Shown: positions 7,663 through 18,006, counted from the first letter of the stretch. The stretch is 64,000 nucleotides of DNA from Fibrobacter sp. (GCA_012513915.1 JAAZBG010000305.1:1-64000), one strand, 5' to 3'. The notes: generated by a model from the letters alone, not told the origin. Numbers and translations: made by a program.

Positions 7663-10600
7663 ATGTATAATGTCAATGATGGTAATGAAAATGATCCGGT
7701 AAGGTATTTGAATGTTCTTTCAAGGATAGCAGCTGAACTTGAGGCGCCTTTTTCGCCTGGCCAGTTATGCAGTGATTTGTGCGACATGCTCAAAGCGATC
7801 ACCACCCATCCGGAGATAACCGTCGTTCGTATACAATTAGGCAGTGTTGTGAGAATGACACCTGACTTCCATACGACATCATGGGGACTTGTACGTGAGT
7901 TTGAGGGTGTTGACAAAACAACGGGCAGACTTGAGATTTATTATACACAAGACATTGCAGAGCATGGGGGGCTTCCGTTTAAGAACGAGGAGGTCTGTCT
8001 TCTTGATAATATCGCACATCTTCTGAGCGGGGCAACCACGAAGGCCGCGTTTGAACGCCTGCTTATTGACAATATCGAGCGTGAAAAAGAGCTCGGAGGT
8101 ATTGCAAAAATCAGCGCGATTCTTCAGCAGGATCGGCCTGTAGCGGAACTTCTGTTTGACATATGCAATATACTTCCGCAGTCGTGGCAGTTTCCTGATT
8201 TTACCGGTGCGCGGATCGTTTTCGATACAATCGTTGTTGCAACAGAAAATTTTTCAGAGACACCCTGGATACAGCATCAATCGTTTATCGTACCGGATGG
8301 TCCCGAAGGGTCAATTGAGGTATGCTATACAAAAGAATTTTCTTTACGCGATGAGGGACCTTTTCTAAAAGAGGAACGCAACCTTATTGTCAATATTGCG
8401 CAGCTTCTTGCGGCTGCAGCCGGAAGCAGGATGTATCGTGAACTTGTTAATCAGAACCGGGAGCGGCTTAAGGAACTTAATGCGATCAATCAGACCACAC
8501 AGATTATCTCACACGGGAAAAGCATTTCGTCAACGCTGCAAAGTGTCTGCTCGATTCTTCCACAGTCGTTTCAGTATCCTGAGCAGACTGCTGTACGGAT
8601 CTCCTATGAAGGGAAGGTCTATGTCAGCAGGGATTTTAACGAGACGCCATGGGTGTTACGTGAACAGCTTGTAACGATCGATAATAAAATTGGTACGATA
8701 GAGATCTATTATCTTACAGAATTTCCGGAGATCTATGAGGGGCCATTTCTTAAGGAAGAGCGCGATCTTGTAGGGAATATCGCACGGCTGCTTGCGCACT
8801 TTTTCAATAACTACAAGGGGCGTCTGCTGATCGAGCGGTCATCAATAAACTCAATCGCCTCTGAGCATCAGCGGCATATCATTGCAGACCGTTCGGGCAT
8901 TGATGAACTCTTCAGGAAACCATCACCCCGAACGGCATCATCCTACTATTTTGTCAGGGAGGTGCTTTTTATTGCAACACCGTATGATGCATTCGCGATT
9001 AAAAACGAGGAGTTATCATTTATAAATTTATGCGGCGGGGCACTGGGGTATGTCCCCCGTATAACAGTTGTTAATACAGCACAGCAAGCCCTTGAATTAT
9101 TGTCGTACCGTGTATTTGACATGGTAATGATCATGGTCGGGGTTGATATCAATCAGTCAATTGATATTCTTAATCAGATTGATAGATCATACCCTGTTCT
9201 GCCAGTATATATCCTTGTCAATATGGATTCGCAGTTTGAAGCGTTCATGCAGAGTGATGCATTCAAAGACGGGTATAAACAGATTTACGTATGGAACAAA
9301 GATCCTGCCCTGATACTTGCGCTTACCCGTCTTCATGAGGATATTCACAATGTGGCAGACAGCCTTGCACCGGTGGTGCTTGTCATAGAAGACACTCCTG
9401 ATATTCTTTCAAAAATAATCACCCGTTCATTTCAGGCAATTGCCGAAAGCGCTGACAACGGTGTTGCATTAGTAAATCAATCCCCGTTTGATTATCTTGA
9501 GGAGATTTACCATCGTCCGCATCTGCTGGTAGTTTCCAATTATGAAGCGGCAGTGCATGTTATCAGGGAATATCACAACAGAATAAGCTGTGTAATCAGT
9601 GATGTCGAATTCGGAAAAAACGGTGTGCTTCACCGGAAAGCCGGAATAGAACTTGTTGACGTAATCAAGGAGCAGAGTAATCATATTCCGATTTTGTTAC
9701 ATAGCAGCGATCTGTCAAATGAGAAAGCTGCATTTGATTTTGGATTGTGTTTTCTTGATAAAAGTATCCCGGATCTGCTTGACAAAATCAAAGTATTTAT
9801 TAAAAATCATCTGAAACGGGTTGTGGTGACACTTACAAAGAATGACGGGAACGGTACAGAGTGTACTGATGAGATCGCGCAGATAATCCGCCTTGTCGGT
9901 AATGAAAAAACACATTCTATTGCAGAAGCTTTACAGAGTGGTGAATTTGTCCGATGGCTGCTTTTTCAGGGAGAGAAGGATCTTGTTGACACGGTCACTA
10001 AGTTGACTGTGAATAACAGTGATAATAACATGTGCCAGATGGCAATTGTTGAACAGTTGAAAGCTCTGCTTGTCCGCAGGTATCGCGGCACGACCATACG
10101 GTTTGAGCATACCTGCTTTTTTGATGAATCTTTTGTAAGCGTATTGTGCGGCGGTTCATACGGCGGCAAGGGCAGAGGCGTGGCTTTTCTCAATGCATTG
10201 ATTCACGATAAGACATTTCAATCGCAGATTCCCGGACTGGCAATAAGTACTCCACCTACGTCAATTATCGGTACTGATGAATTCGAGCGGATTGTTAACG
10301 TCATACAGAGTAGAAATGTCAATCTTTACGAAGAGGAATACGATTCTGTCAGGAAAAGTTTTCTTTCCGTACCCCTGAGTAACAACGTACGTAAAGGCCT
10401 TCGTGCTTTTATTGAGCAGTACCAGTCGCCAATTGCCGTGAGGTCATCAAGCCTTTTTGAGGACTCGCTGACACAACCATTTGCCGGTGCATTCGAAACG
10501 TATATCATCCCCAACGGTGATGACCACGTTGATGTACGGCTCGAGCAGATTGAACAGGCGGTAAAGCTTGTATTTGCATCACTCTACCGGCCGGAGGCCA

Positions 10601-11826
10601 GAGCCTACTTTGCCTTATCCGGCAGAACTGTGCAGGAGGAGCGGATGGCGGTTGTGGTGCAGCAGCTTGCAGGCACCAATTTCGGAGATGTTTATTATCC
10701 TCATATCAGCGGTGTTGCGGGGTCGTTTAATTACTACCCGGTTGCGCACATGAAATCCGTTGAGGGATTTGCGGTTATCGCGTTCGGACTTGGTGTGTAT
10801 GTGGTTGAAGGGCGTAGTGGTCACCGGTTTTCACCTGCATACCCTGAAATAAATTTTGGATCACTCAAGGATTTGATGACTAATTCACAGGTGCAGTTTT
10901 ATGGGGTTACTATGGCGAAAAACGGGTTGAATCTTTATGAAAAGGGGGAAAAAGCCGGTTTGGATCTTCTCGGGATTGATTTCGCAGAAAAGAATAAGTC
11001 GCTGATTCATTGTGCCTCGGTGTACGACAGTGAGAATGACCGGATGGTTCCCAACCTTGCCCAGCAGGGGCCAAGGGTTGTTGATTTTGCTGATATTTTA
11101 AAGTTTAACTATATTCCCCTGGCAGAATCACTGGCTGCTCTTTTAAAAATGCTTTCGGTGCGAATGGGTGCGCCGGTTGAGATTGAGTTTGCAGTCACAC
11201 TGCCTCATAAATGTAACAACTATGCTGATCCAACACTGTATATGCTTCAGGTAAAACCGCTTATTGGTGAACAGATGTCACATGTGATGAGTGAGGCAAT
11301 CGATCCGGAATCGGTACTGATGTATTCACAAAATGCGCTGGGTAACGGTGTCATTGATACAGTTACAGATGTTGTCCTTGTTGATTCATTGCGGTTTGAT
11401 AAGACCAAAACTGACGCAATCGCGATGGAAGTTGAGTATATTAATCGTAAACTTGTTAAGGAAAACAGACAGTATGTTCTGATAGGTCCCGGACGGTGGG
11501 GAACACGTGACAGGAGTCTTGGAGTTCCGATTGCCTGGGGGCAGATCTGTAATGCACGGGTGATTGTTGAACTTGGATTTGCAGACTATCCCCTTGATGC
11601 GTCACTGGGATCACACTTTTTTCATAATCTGACTGCAATGAATATAGGGTATATGGCAATCAACGAGCATCATCAAAACGATATAATTCGCTGGGAATTT
11701 TTCAGTGATGCCGTTACTATTGAAAAATTGCATTATGTACAGCATCTGCGATTTGCAGCACCATTACATATTGAGATTGACGGATTAAAGCGTAAAGCTT
11801 CAGTTATAAGGGGAAAAAGCAGGTAA
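7663..11826 (+). CDS. multidomain sensor with receiver domains and a PEP-synthase-type ATP-grasp domain
   Basis: The 1387-residue cytoplasmic protein has no signal peptide or membrane segment. Residues 13-125, 145-250 and 275-380 are three copies of a GAF-like sensory unit, each with F.ET.W, IEIYYT and GPFLKEER.L..NIA.LL (weaker in copy 1). About 430-560 is receiver-like but has Met491 at the phosphoacceptor position. About 570-715 is a receiver with the expected residues: Glu576/Asp577, Asp647 (VISDVEF), Ser681/682 and Lys700 (FLDKS). From about 828 comes the PEP synthase/PPDK N-terminal ATP-grasp domain: GGKGRG, IAVRSSSLFEDS, FAGAFETY and LYMLQVKPLI. The remaining C-terminus (YVLIGPGRWGTRDRS) is unassigned. 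The swivelling phosphohistidine and PEP-binding domains of true PEP synthase are absent, so PEP formation is unlikely. It overlaps the next regulator gene by one base. Confidence 0.85.
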   Translation: MYNVNDGNENDPVRYLNVLSRIAAELEAPFSPGQLCSDLCDMLKAITTHPEITVVRIQLGSVVRMTPDFHTTSWGLVREFEGVDKTTGRLEIYYTQDIAEHGGLPFKNEEVCLLDNIAHLLSGATTKAAFERLLIDNIEREKELGGIAKISAILQQDRPVAELLFDICNILPQSWQFPDFTGARIVFDTIVVATENFSETPWIQHQSFIVPDGPEGSIEVCYTKEFSLRDEGPFLKEERNLIVNIAQLLAAAAGSRMYRELVNQNRERLKELNAINQTTQIISHGKSISSTLQSVCSILPQSFQYPEQTAVRISYEGKVYVSRDFNETPWVLREQLVTIDNKIGTIEIYYLTEFPEIYEGPFLKEERDLVGNIARLLAHFFNNYKGRLLIERSSINSIASEHQRHIIADRSGIDELFRKPSPRTASSYYFVREVLFIATPYDAFAIKNEELSFINLCGGALGYVPRITVVNTAQQALELLSYRVFDMVMIMVGVDINQSIDILNQIDRSYPVLPVYILVNMDSQFEAFMQSDAFKDGYKQIYVWNKDPALILALTRLHEDIHNVADSLAPVVLVIEDTPDILSKIITRSFQAIAESADNGVALVNQSPFDYLEEIYHRPHLLVVSNYEAAVHVIREYHNRISCVISDVEFGKNGVLHRKAGIELVDVIKEQSNHIPILLHSSDLSNEKAAFDFGLCFLDKSIPDLLDKIKVFIKNHLKRVVVTLTKNDGNGTECTDEIAQIIRLVGNEKTHSIAEALQSGEFVRWLLFQGEKDLVDTVTKLTVNNSDNNMCQMAIVEQLKALLVRRYRGTTIRFEHTCFFDESFVSVLCGGSYGGKGRGVAFLNALIHDKTFQSQIPGLAISTPPTSIIGTDEFERIVNVIQSRNVNLYEEEYDSVRKSFLSVPLSNNVRKGLRAFIEQYQSPIAVRSSSLFEDSLTQPFAGAFETYIIPNGDDHVDVRLEQIEQAVKLVFASLYRPEARAYFALSGRTVQEERMAVVVQQLAGTNFGDVYYPHISGVAGSFNYYPVAHMKSVEGFAVIAFGLGVYVVEGRSGHRFSPAYPEINFGSLKDLMTNSQVQFYGVTMAKNGLNLYEKGEKAGLDLLGIDFAEKNKSLIHCASVYDSENDRMVPNLAQQGPRVVDFADILKFNYIPLAESLAALLKMLSVRMGAPVEIEFAVTLPHKCNNYADPTLYMLQVKPLIGEQMSHVMSEAIDPESVLMYSQNALGNGVIDTVTDVVLVDSLRFDKTKTDAIAMEVEYINRKLVKENRQYVLIGPGRWGTRDRSLGVPIAWGQICNARVIVELGFADYPLDASLGSHFFHNLTAMNIGYMAINEHHQNDIIRWEFFSDAVTIEKLHYVQHLRFAAPLHIEIDGLKRKASVIRGKSR

Positions 11827-12488
11827 TGTTCGGGGTTGCTGTTTATACGGATAGTGCGACGATTGTTTCGTCGGGTATACATACGACACTAAAGTCAATT
11901 GACGAAGTCGAACTGTGTGATGTTTGTACTGACGGGGAGTCGGTGGTTAATCTTGTCAGGACCGGACAGTATCAGATTCTTTTTGTTGCATTGAAAGATG
12001 TATCAAATTCTGATATCCAGTTTGAGCTGATCAGGCAGATTCGGGCACAATTTTACGGAATGAGAATTGTCGCGGTTGCTCCGAGGGCGTGCAAGGATCT
12101 TGTTTTTAAAAGTATCAGATGCGGGGCAAACGGTTTTCTTTCCGCTGATGCATCAGTGCAGGAACTTAAGGAAGCGGTGTTTACTATTCGGGCCGGACAT
12201 GAATTCTTTTCTGCATCAATTACGAACCTGCTGGTTAATAACTATGTCGAAAGTATGCGTACCGATTCCGCTGATCATATCACCCTTTCCGAAAAACTTG
12301 GTAAACGCGAACTTGAGGTACTATCGTTATGGGGTGATGGTCATACGAATGTCGAAATTGCTGATACGCTGTTTATAAGTGTCCGCACTGTTGAATCGCA
12401 CAAAAATCATATTATGCAAAAACTCGGAATCCGCACTACGGTCGATCTTCTGAAATTCGCTATCCGCAATAATATTACCTCATTGTAA
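11826..12488 (+). CDS. LuxR/NarL-type response regulator with a degenerate receiver domain
   Basis: This 220-residue regulator has a receiver-like N-terminus (about 1-120) and a LuxR-type helix-turn-helix at about 155-215 (LGKRELEVLSLWGDGHTNVEIAD and VRTVESHKNHIMQKLG). The receiver is atypical: the phosphoacceptor Asp is replaced by Ala55 (ILFVALKD), and the conserved Lys by Ala107 (GFLSADAS). It therefore probably does not work by ordinary Asp phosphorylation. Its start overlaps the stop of the sensor gene by one base (TAATG), so the two are translationally coupled and likely act together. The signal could pass by binding rather than phosphotransfer; that is inference. Targets are unknown. 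Confidence 0.85.
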   Translation: MFGVAVYTDSATIVSSGIHTTLKSIDEVELCDVCTDGESVVNLVRTGQYQILFVALKDVSNSDIQFELIRQIRAQFYGMRIVAVAPRACKDLVFKSIRCGANGFLSADASVQELKEAVFTIRAGHEFFSASITNLLVNNYVESMRTDSADHITLSEKLGKRELEVLSLWGDGHTNVEIADTLFISVRTVESHKNHIMQKLGIRTTVDLLKFAIRNNITSL

Positions 12489-12499
12489 TAGGAATCGTA

Positions 12500-12527
12500 A
12501 GGGTGAATAATGATTCGCCCGTACAGG
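12500..12527. repeat. interspersed hairpin repeat, family B copy 1
   Basis: GGGTGAAT (12501-12508) and ATTCGCCC (12513-12520) form a stem, followed by GTACAGG. The segment TGATTCGCCC(G/T)TACAGG recurs at 28430-28446 next to a similar hairpin. Both copies are intergenic, so this looks like a dispersed palindromic repeat rather than a gene-specific terminator. Confidence 0.5.
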
Positions 12528-12726
12528 ATGCCTCCATCCGTAGATCCCGCAATTTGTTCCGTGTTTCACGTAATTTTGGGGTGTGCCGGTTTTTTTTTAA
12601 AATCATGAAGTAGATTATCTGGTGTAGAGATGCAAAAAATTGTTTTTGTCAGCGGGAATACGCTGATAAGAACAACGGCATATAACTAACACTATTTAAT
12701 TTATCATCAAGCAAAAGGATCGATAG

Positions 12727-14079
<1,353 letters not shown>

Positions 14080-14093
14080 TCTGTGAGGAAGTT

Positions 14094-14279
14094 ATGGCTT
14101 ATTCAATAAACAATCTTTTGTGCGGTGGATGCGGGGATTGCAGCAAGGCGTGTGCAGTTAATGCTATTGCTATGGATGATAACTTCGTTTCTATTGATAC
14201 AAGCACATGTGTTGAATATGACAGGTGCATTGACGTTTGCAGCAGAAGTGCTATTAGCCGAACGTGTCCTGTCCGTTAA
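14094..14279 (+). CDS. small ferredoxin-like iron-sulfur protein with an incomplete second cluster motif
   Basis: The 61-residue protein starts at ATG 14094 after GAGGAAG, 14 bases after gdhA. The first motif is a complete C-x2-C-x2-C-x3-C (Cys10, 13, 16, 20) for a [4Fe-4S] cluster. In the second motif, Cys39, Cys45 and Cys49 are present but the second cysteine position is Tyr42; Cys58 (RTCP) might substitute. The second site may thus carry a [3Fe-4S] cluster or a rearranged one. It lies in the gdhA transcript, ahead of that unit's terminator, suggesting an electron-transfer role linked to nitrogen metabolism, which is inference. Confidence 0.8.
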   Translation: MAYSINNLLCGGCGDCSKACAVNAIAMDDNFVSIDTSTCVEYDRCIDVCSRSAISRTCPVR

Positions 14280-14300
14280 ATAAGACGTAACAGTTTATAA

Positions 14301-14340
14301 TGTGACAACCGGTTATATATCCGGTTGTCACATTTGTTTT
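14301..14340 (+). terminator. terminator of the gdhA-ferredoxin unit
   Basis: Twelve-base perfect arms, TGTGACAACCGG (14301-14312) and CCGGTTGTCACA (14321-14332), with an 8-base AT loop, are followed by TTTGTTTT. It lies 21 bases after the ferredoxin stop. Confidence 0.85.
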
Positions 14341-14765
14341 CTGGTGATGTCCAGCAAAAAAGTTTACATCACGGGACAACAAAAGTGTCGGAGTATTTAA
14401 CACGATACTATATTTTTTACACTGCTTCATATAGTACTACAAGTCCGGATGCAACAGGACAGAATCAGAGGTTTCTGTCAGGCATTGAGAGAATTTCGTA
14501 ACTCACTGTTACATTCTCTGTTAATAAATCCACTACCATATAATCCGATAACTGGCCTGAAAATTGCTTCCTGTTACGTGTGCAATTTACGCGGATACTC
14601 AACTGTTGTCGTATTATAATTTGTCAATTATGACAGGTGTCAGTTTTGTTGTCGTTTTTAGTTATCAATTAATGAATCTGCACTAATTAGTAACTATCAG
14701 CGCTGCTGTACAGGAGAAAATTCTATTGAGGATTCAGACCACTTCACATCAAAAGGAGCACTATT
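14341..14765. other. intergenic stretch with three small tandem hairpins
   Basis: No coding frame is supported. Three perfect 7-base inverted repeats follow one another: TACTATA/TATAGTA (14406-14436), GACAGAA/TTCTGTC (14458-14479), and AGAGAAT/ATTCTCT with an inner GTAAC/GTTAC (14488-14519). They could belong to a structured leader or small RNA, or be chance in AT-rich DNA. The end carries AAAAGGAG (14752-14759), the ribosome binding site of the PRC-barrel gene. Confidence 0.35.
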
Positions 14766-15584
14766 ATGTTTAACCATTTAAAGACGCTGCAAGGTTACAG
14801 GCTTGAAGCTTTTGATGGCCCGATAGGCAAGGTTGATGAATTCTATTTTGATGAACAGTTCTGGACTATCCGTTATCTTGTTGTCAATTCTGGAAACTGG
14901 CTCAGTGAGCGTCAGGTGTTGATCTCACCATATGCTATTGGTGAGGTAAGCCCATCAGAACATCAGATATTTATAAAATTAACAAAGAAGCAGATTATCG
15001 ATAGTCCGTTCCTTACAGCTGGTGAGCCGGTTTCAAAAGGATTCGAGCGTGATTATCATGGGTATTACGGATGGCCGTTGTATTGGAATGGAACCTGTAT
15101 GTGGGGAGCAGATCCCTACCTTAACAAAACACCTCCAATCTGGAATCAACAGCTTAATCATGAGGAGTGGGATCCTCATTTATGCAGTACCCATGATATC
15201 AGCAGGTTTACAATTCACAGCATGGATGGCGAGATTGGACCAATCAGGGATTTTCTGATCAGTGATACAACCTGGACAATCCGTTATCTGGTAGTTGATT
15301 CGCAAAAACAGCTGCGTGGAAATTATGTGTTGATTTCACCACAATGGATCGAATCAAGCGAGTGGGAGCAGTCAAAGTTTACTGTCAATATTTCAACAGA
15401 GCAGATTGCAGTATCACCGGAATACTTTGATGATCTCCAGTTGACAAGAGCTGATGAAGGTGCGCTGTATAAACATTACAATCGCAATGGCTACTGGCTT
15501 GAAGATGGTATGGAACTTGAACTGCATGAACACTCAAACTGGAGGTCGCATGGTGATTATGATCAGGGATTGAGAATGTTCTGA
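14766..15584 (+). CDS. protein with two PRC-barrel domains
   Basis: The 272-residue protein contains two PRC-barrel units, about residues 1-75 and 140-215. Each starts with a 'xIxSMDGxIGxIxDF' strand pair and continues WTIRYLVV(N/D)S and VLISP, so they are an internal duplication. They are joined by an aromatic-rich linker (YHGYYGWPLYWNGTCMWG). PRC-barrels occur in photosynthetic reaction-centre H subunits, RimM, and many small stress-related proteins. There is no signal peptide or membrane segment. AAAAGGAG precedes the ATG. Function is unknown; a ligand- or protein-binding scaffold is the most one can say. Confidence 0.8.
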   Translation: MFNHLKTLQGYRLEAFDGPIGKVDEFYFDEQFWTIRYLVVNSGNWLSERQVLISPYAIGEVSPSEHQIFIKLTKKQIIDSPFLTAGEPVSKGFERDYHGYYGWPLYWNGTCMWGADPYLNKTPPIWNQQLNHEEWDPHLCSTHDISRFTIHSMDGEIGPIRDFLISDTTWTIRYLVVDSQKQLRGNYVLISPQWIESSEWEQSKFTVNISTEQIAVSPEYFDDLQLTRADEGALYKHYNRNGYWLEDGMELELHEHSNWRSHGDYDQGLRMF

Positions 15585-15627
15585 TTGATTATAAGCAAAG
15601 AGTGCGATGTTGAGGGGGGAGATATAT

Positions 15628-15682
15628 AAACAAGAGTTCACATAAAATGTAATGACTTTTGTGAACTCTTGTTTCAAAATTT
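15628..15682 (+). terminator. terminator after the PRC-barrel gene
   Basis: Fifteen-base perfect arms, AAACAAGAGTTCACA (15628-15642) and TGTGAACTCTTGTTT (15660-15674), are followed by a short mixed A/T stretch. The stem is symmetric enough to work in both directions. Confidence 0.7.
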
Positions 15683-15947
15683 GTTCTTGTAAAAATACAT
15701 CACTGCGTTTTCTTTGCCTCAGTACCGATCCACCTTTAAGCAGTTACCGCTGGTAGTTATCTGTGGTTCTTTTGATAGGATATACGAAAATAGATACGCT
15801 GATCAGAATCGATCTGCTTGCAGCAGAATTACCTGAAATTGCTGTCAACCAGATCAGGACAACTGTATCGGCTGAATCTGTTTCTACAGTTCAGAAACTG
15901 GTAATTAAGATCGGGCATTAATTTTATTACGATATTTCAATGCTTTA

Positions 15948-15977
15948 TTGATTGGGGATGCTGTTTAATGGTATATT
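15948..15977 (+). promoter_or_regulatory. possible promoter of the aminotransferase gene
   Basis: TTGATT (15948-15953), an 18-base spacer and TATATT (15972-15977) lie 84 bases before the start. The -10 box is identical to those of the two best promoters in the window (30164 and 26379). Confidence 0.4.
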
Positions 15978-16061
15978 TTGTATGCTGCGTGGTACTGCAA
16001 TTACTATGTGGTACCATAAAAGTAATGTGTTGAGGATGTTTTACATTGGAGCTGATAAACT

Positions 16062-17291
16062 ATGCACAACATAAAGAAATCATCAAAACTTGACAATGTT
16101 CTTTACGATATCCGCGGACCTGTTCTTGACGAAGCAAAACGACTTGAGGAGGATGGGTTTCAGGTGTTGAAACTTAATACCGGTAATCCGGCACCGTTTG
16201 GCCTTCTTGCGCCTGATGAAATTATACATGACATGATGAGAAATCTACAGACGACTCAGGGGTATTGCGATTCGAAGGGACTCTTTAGCGCCCGTAAAGC
16301 AATTATGCAGTACTGCCAGCAGAAGAAGATCATGGATGTTGGTATTGAGGATATTATTGTTGGTAATGGTGCGAGCGAAGTCATTGTAATGGCAATGCAG
16401 GCGTTGCTTGACAGCGGTGATGAAATCCTGATCCCGTCACCGGATTATCCGCTCTGGACTGCGGCTGTAAATCTCTCGGGTGGAAAAGCGGTACATTATA
16501 TTTGTGATGAGCAGGCGAACTGGTTCCCGGATCTTGACGATATCAAAAAGAAGATTACCAAGCACACAAAGGGTATTGTAATCATTAATCCTAATAACCC
16601 TACCGGTGCGCTCTATCCGAAAGAGTTACTTTTACAGATAATAGAGATCGCCCGTGCACATAATCTGATTGTCTTTTCTGATGAAATCTATGATAAAATT
16701 CTGTATGATGGCAACGTGCATACCTCGACGGCATCACTTGCGGACGATATCCTCTTTGTCACATTTAATGGTTTATCAAAAGCCTACCGTATTGCAGGTT
16801 TTCGCGTGGGCTGGATGATTATCAGCGGTAATAAGAGTATTGCAAATGATTATGTTGAAGGGCTTGTGATGCTTGCGTCAATGCGACTTTGCAGCAATGT
16901 TCCCGGACAGTCAATTATTCAGACTGCGCTTGGCGGGTACCAGAGTATTTTTGATCTGACAAAACCCGGTGGCCGTTTGTGTGAACAGCGGGATATCTGC
17001 TTTAAAATGATTAACGAAATTGATGGTCTGTCATGTACGAAACCGCAGGGTGCATTTTACTGTTTCCCGAAGATTGATATTAAGAAATTTAATATTACCA
17101 GTGATGAACGGTTTATTCTTGATCTTCTTAAGAACGAGAAAATACTGATGGTACATGGAACAGGGTTCAACTGGCAGCAGCCGGATCACTTCCGTGTTGT
17201 ATTTCTGCCTCGTGTTGATGAACTCAAAGATGCTATTATGAGAATGGGTAAATTTTTGTCGATGTATAAACAGATCGCTGGCAGTCTTTGA
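16062..17291 (+). CDS. PLP-dependent class I aminotransferase (AlaA-like)
   Basis: The 409-residue enzyme is a fold-type I aminotransferase. The PLP lysine is Lys240 in FNGLSKAYRIAGFRVGW. NPNNPTGALY (about 176-185) and SDEIYDKILYDG (206-217) are the cofactor-binding segments. The N-terminal 'DIRGPVLDEAKRLEEDG' and overall pattern resemble the AlaA/AlaT group that makes alanine from pyruvate and glutamate. Aspartate or other amino donors cannot be excluded, so no symbol is given. It is monocistronic, with its own promoter candidate and a strong terminator. It fits glutamate made by the nearby gdhA as amino donor. Confidence 0.88.
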   Translation: MHNIKKSSKLDNVLYDIRGPVLDEAKRLEEDGFQVLKLNTGNPAPFGLLAPDEIIHDMMRNLQTTQGYCDSKGLFSARKAIMQYCQQKKIMDVGIEDIIVGNGASEVIVMAMQALLDSGDEILIPSPDYPLWTAAVNLSGGKAVHYICDEQANWFPDLDDIKKKITKHTKGIVIINPNNPTGALYPKELLLQIIEIARAHNLIVFSDEIYDKILYDGNVHTSTASLADDILFVTFNGLSKAYRIAGFRVGWMIISGNKSIANDYVEGLVMLASMRLCSNVPGQSIIQTALGGYQSIFDLTKPGGRLCEQRDICFKMINEIDGLSCTKPQGAFYCFPKIDIKKFNITSDERFILDLLKNEKILMVHGTGFNWQQPDHFRVVFLPRVDELKDAIMRMGKFLSMYKQIAGSL

Positions 17292-17333
17292 TTACTATGA
17301 TTTCTGAATCTTGAGAATTAAAGGTTGTTGTAT

Positions 17334-17363
17334 AAAAAAGGCCCGTCATTCGGGCCTTTTTTA
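17334..17363 (+). terminator. terminator of the aminotransferase gene
   Basis: AAAAAAGGCCCG and CGGGCCTTTTTT flank a 5-base loop (TCATT), giving a GC stem bordered by A and T runs. This is a textbook bidirectional intrinsic terminator. Confidence 0.9.
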
Positions 17364-18006
17364 TTGGTTTGTTGTTTATCATTCCGGCAACCAGAAACGA
17401 TGTGCCAGGTTATTAAGACGTATTTGAATTCCTGATAAAAATTACTTTTTATAATTACCATGTTATTGACTAAGCATTCGTTGATTTTTCGTCTGCCTGT
17501 ATGATTGTTGTTTCTTATTGTGTAGAAATGTTGCTATTTTTTTAATTTTCCAAACAAAAGTACATTTTTGTAACACGGTCAGGAAAGTATGGTTATAACA
17601 GTTAAACAGGTTGTACAACCTGCTGTAAAGAGATTATATTATAGACAGCAATTAACTATGGTTTTATTGCTGTTTTATAATAAAAGTTAATGAGTTCAGA
17701 AGCCACTTCGCTATGGTCTTTTTTCAGATTACTCTCGATAGTATTACGTTTTACAAGTCAAGCTTATACCATTCGGTTATGCCACTGAAACGCGTATGCT
17801 TTTTCCTTTGTTTTATCCCGTTATTTTCAGAAAATCATATAAAAAACCTGTGAAAAAGGAAGAACTTGTTAATTTGAAAGCTTTTATTACAATGGTAGTG
17901 TTAATGTAATCCAGGTTATGAGAGAATTGCTGATTGCAGTTGTCTTATGCAGGGATTGTTAGTTACTATAAAGCGTTTTGACACGCGTCTAAAACAGGAG
18001 CTGTTT
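17364..18006. other. long leader/intergenic region upstream of pta
   Basis: It is AT-rich and has no supported gene. It holds a perfect 16-base palindrome at 17607-17622 overlapping a promoter candidate. The remaining roughly 360 bases before pta would be an unusually long 5' leader if that promoter is used; I see no known riboswitch pattern. Confidence 0.5.
17607..17640 (+). promoter_or_regulatory. candidate promoter with overlapping palindromic operator, upstream of pta-ackA
   Basis: CAGGTTGTACAACCTG (17607-17622) is a perfect palindrome. Within it TTGTAC (17611-17616) could act as a -35 box, with TATATT at 17635-17640 after an 18-base spacer. A dimeric regulator bound to the palindrome would block this promoter. 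It is inferred from sequence only. Confidence 0.35.

Larger units (their letters stand above)
15585..16061. other. intergenic stretch upstream of the aminotransferase
   Basis: It contains the terminator at 15628-15674 and a promoter candidate at 15948-15977. A 52-codon frame from GTG 15763 to the stop at 15921 (…VQKLVIKIGH) has no ribosome binding site. It could be a remnant or a chance ORF and is not called as a gene. Confidence 0.5.

Noticed and set aside
15763-15921. 52-codon frame from a GTG start, protein-like at its end
   Set aside because: No ribosome binding site, no recognisable motif and short length; kept only as a note in the intergenic entry.
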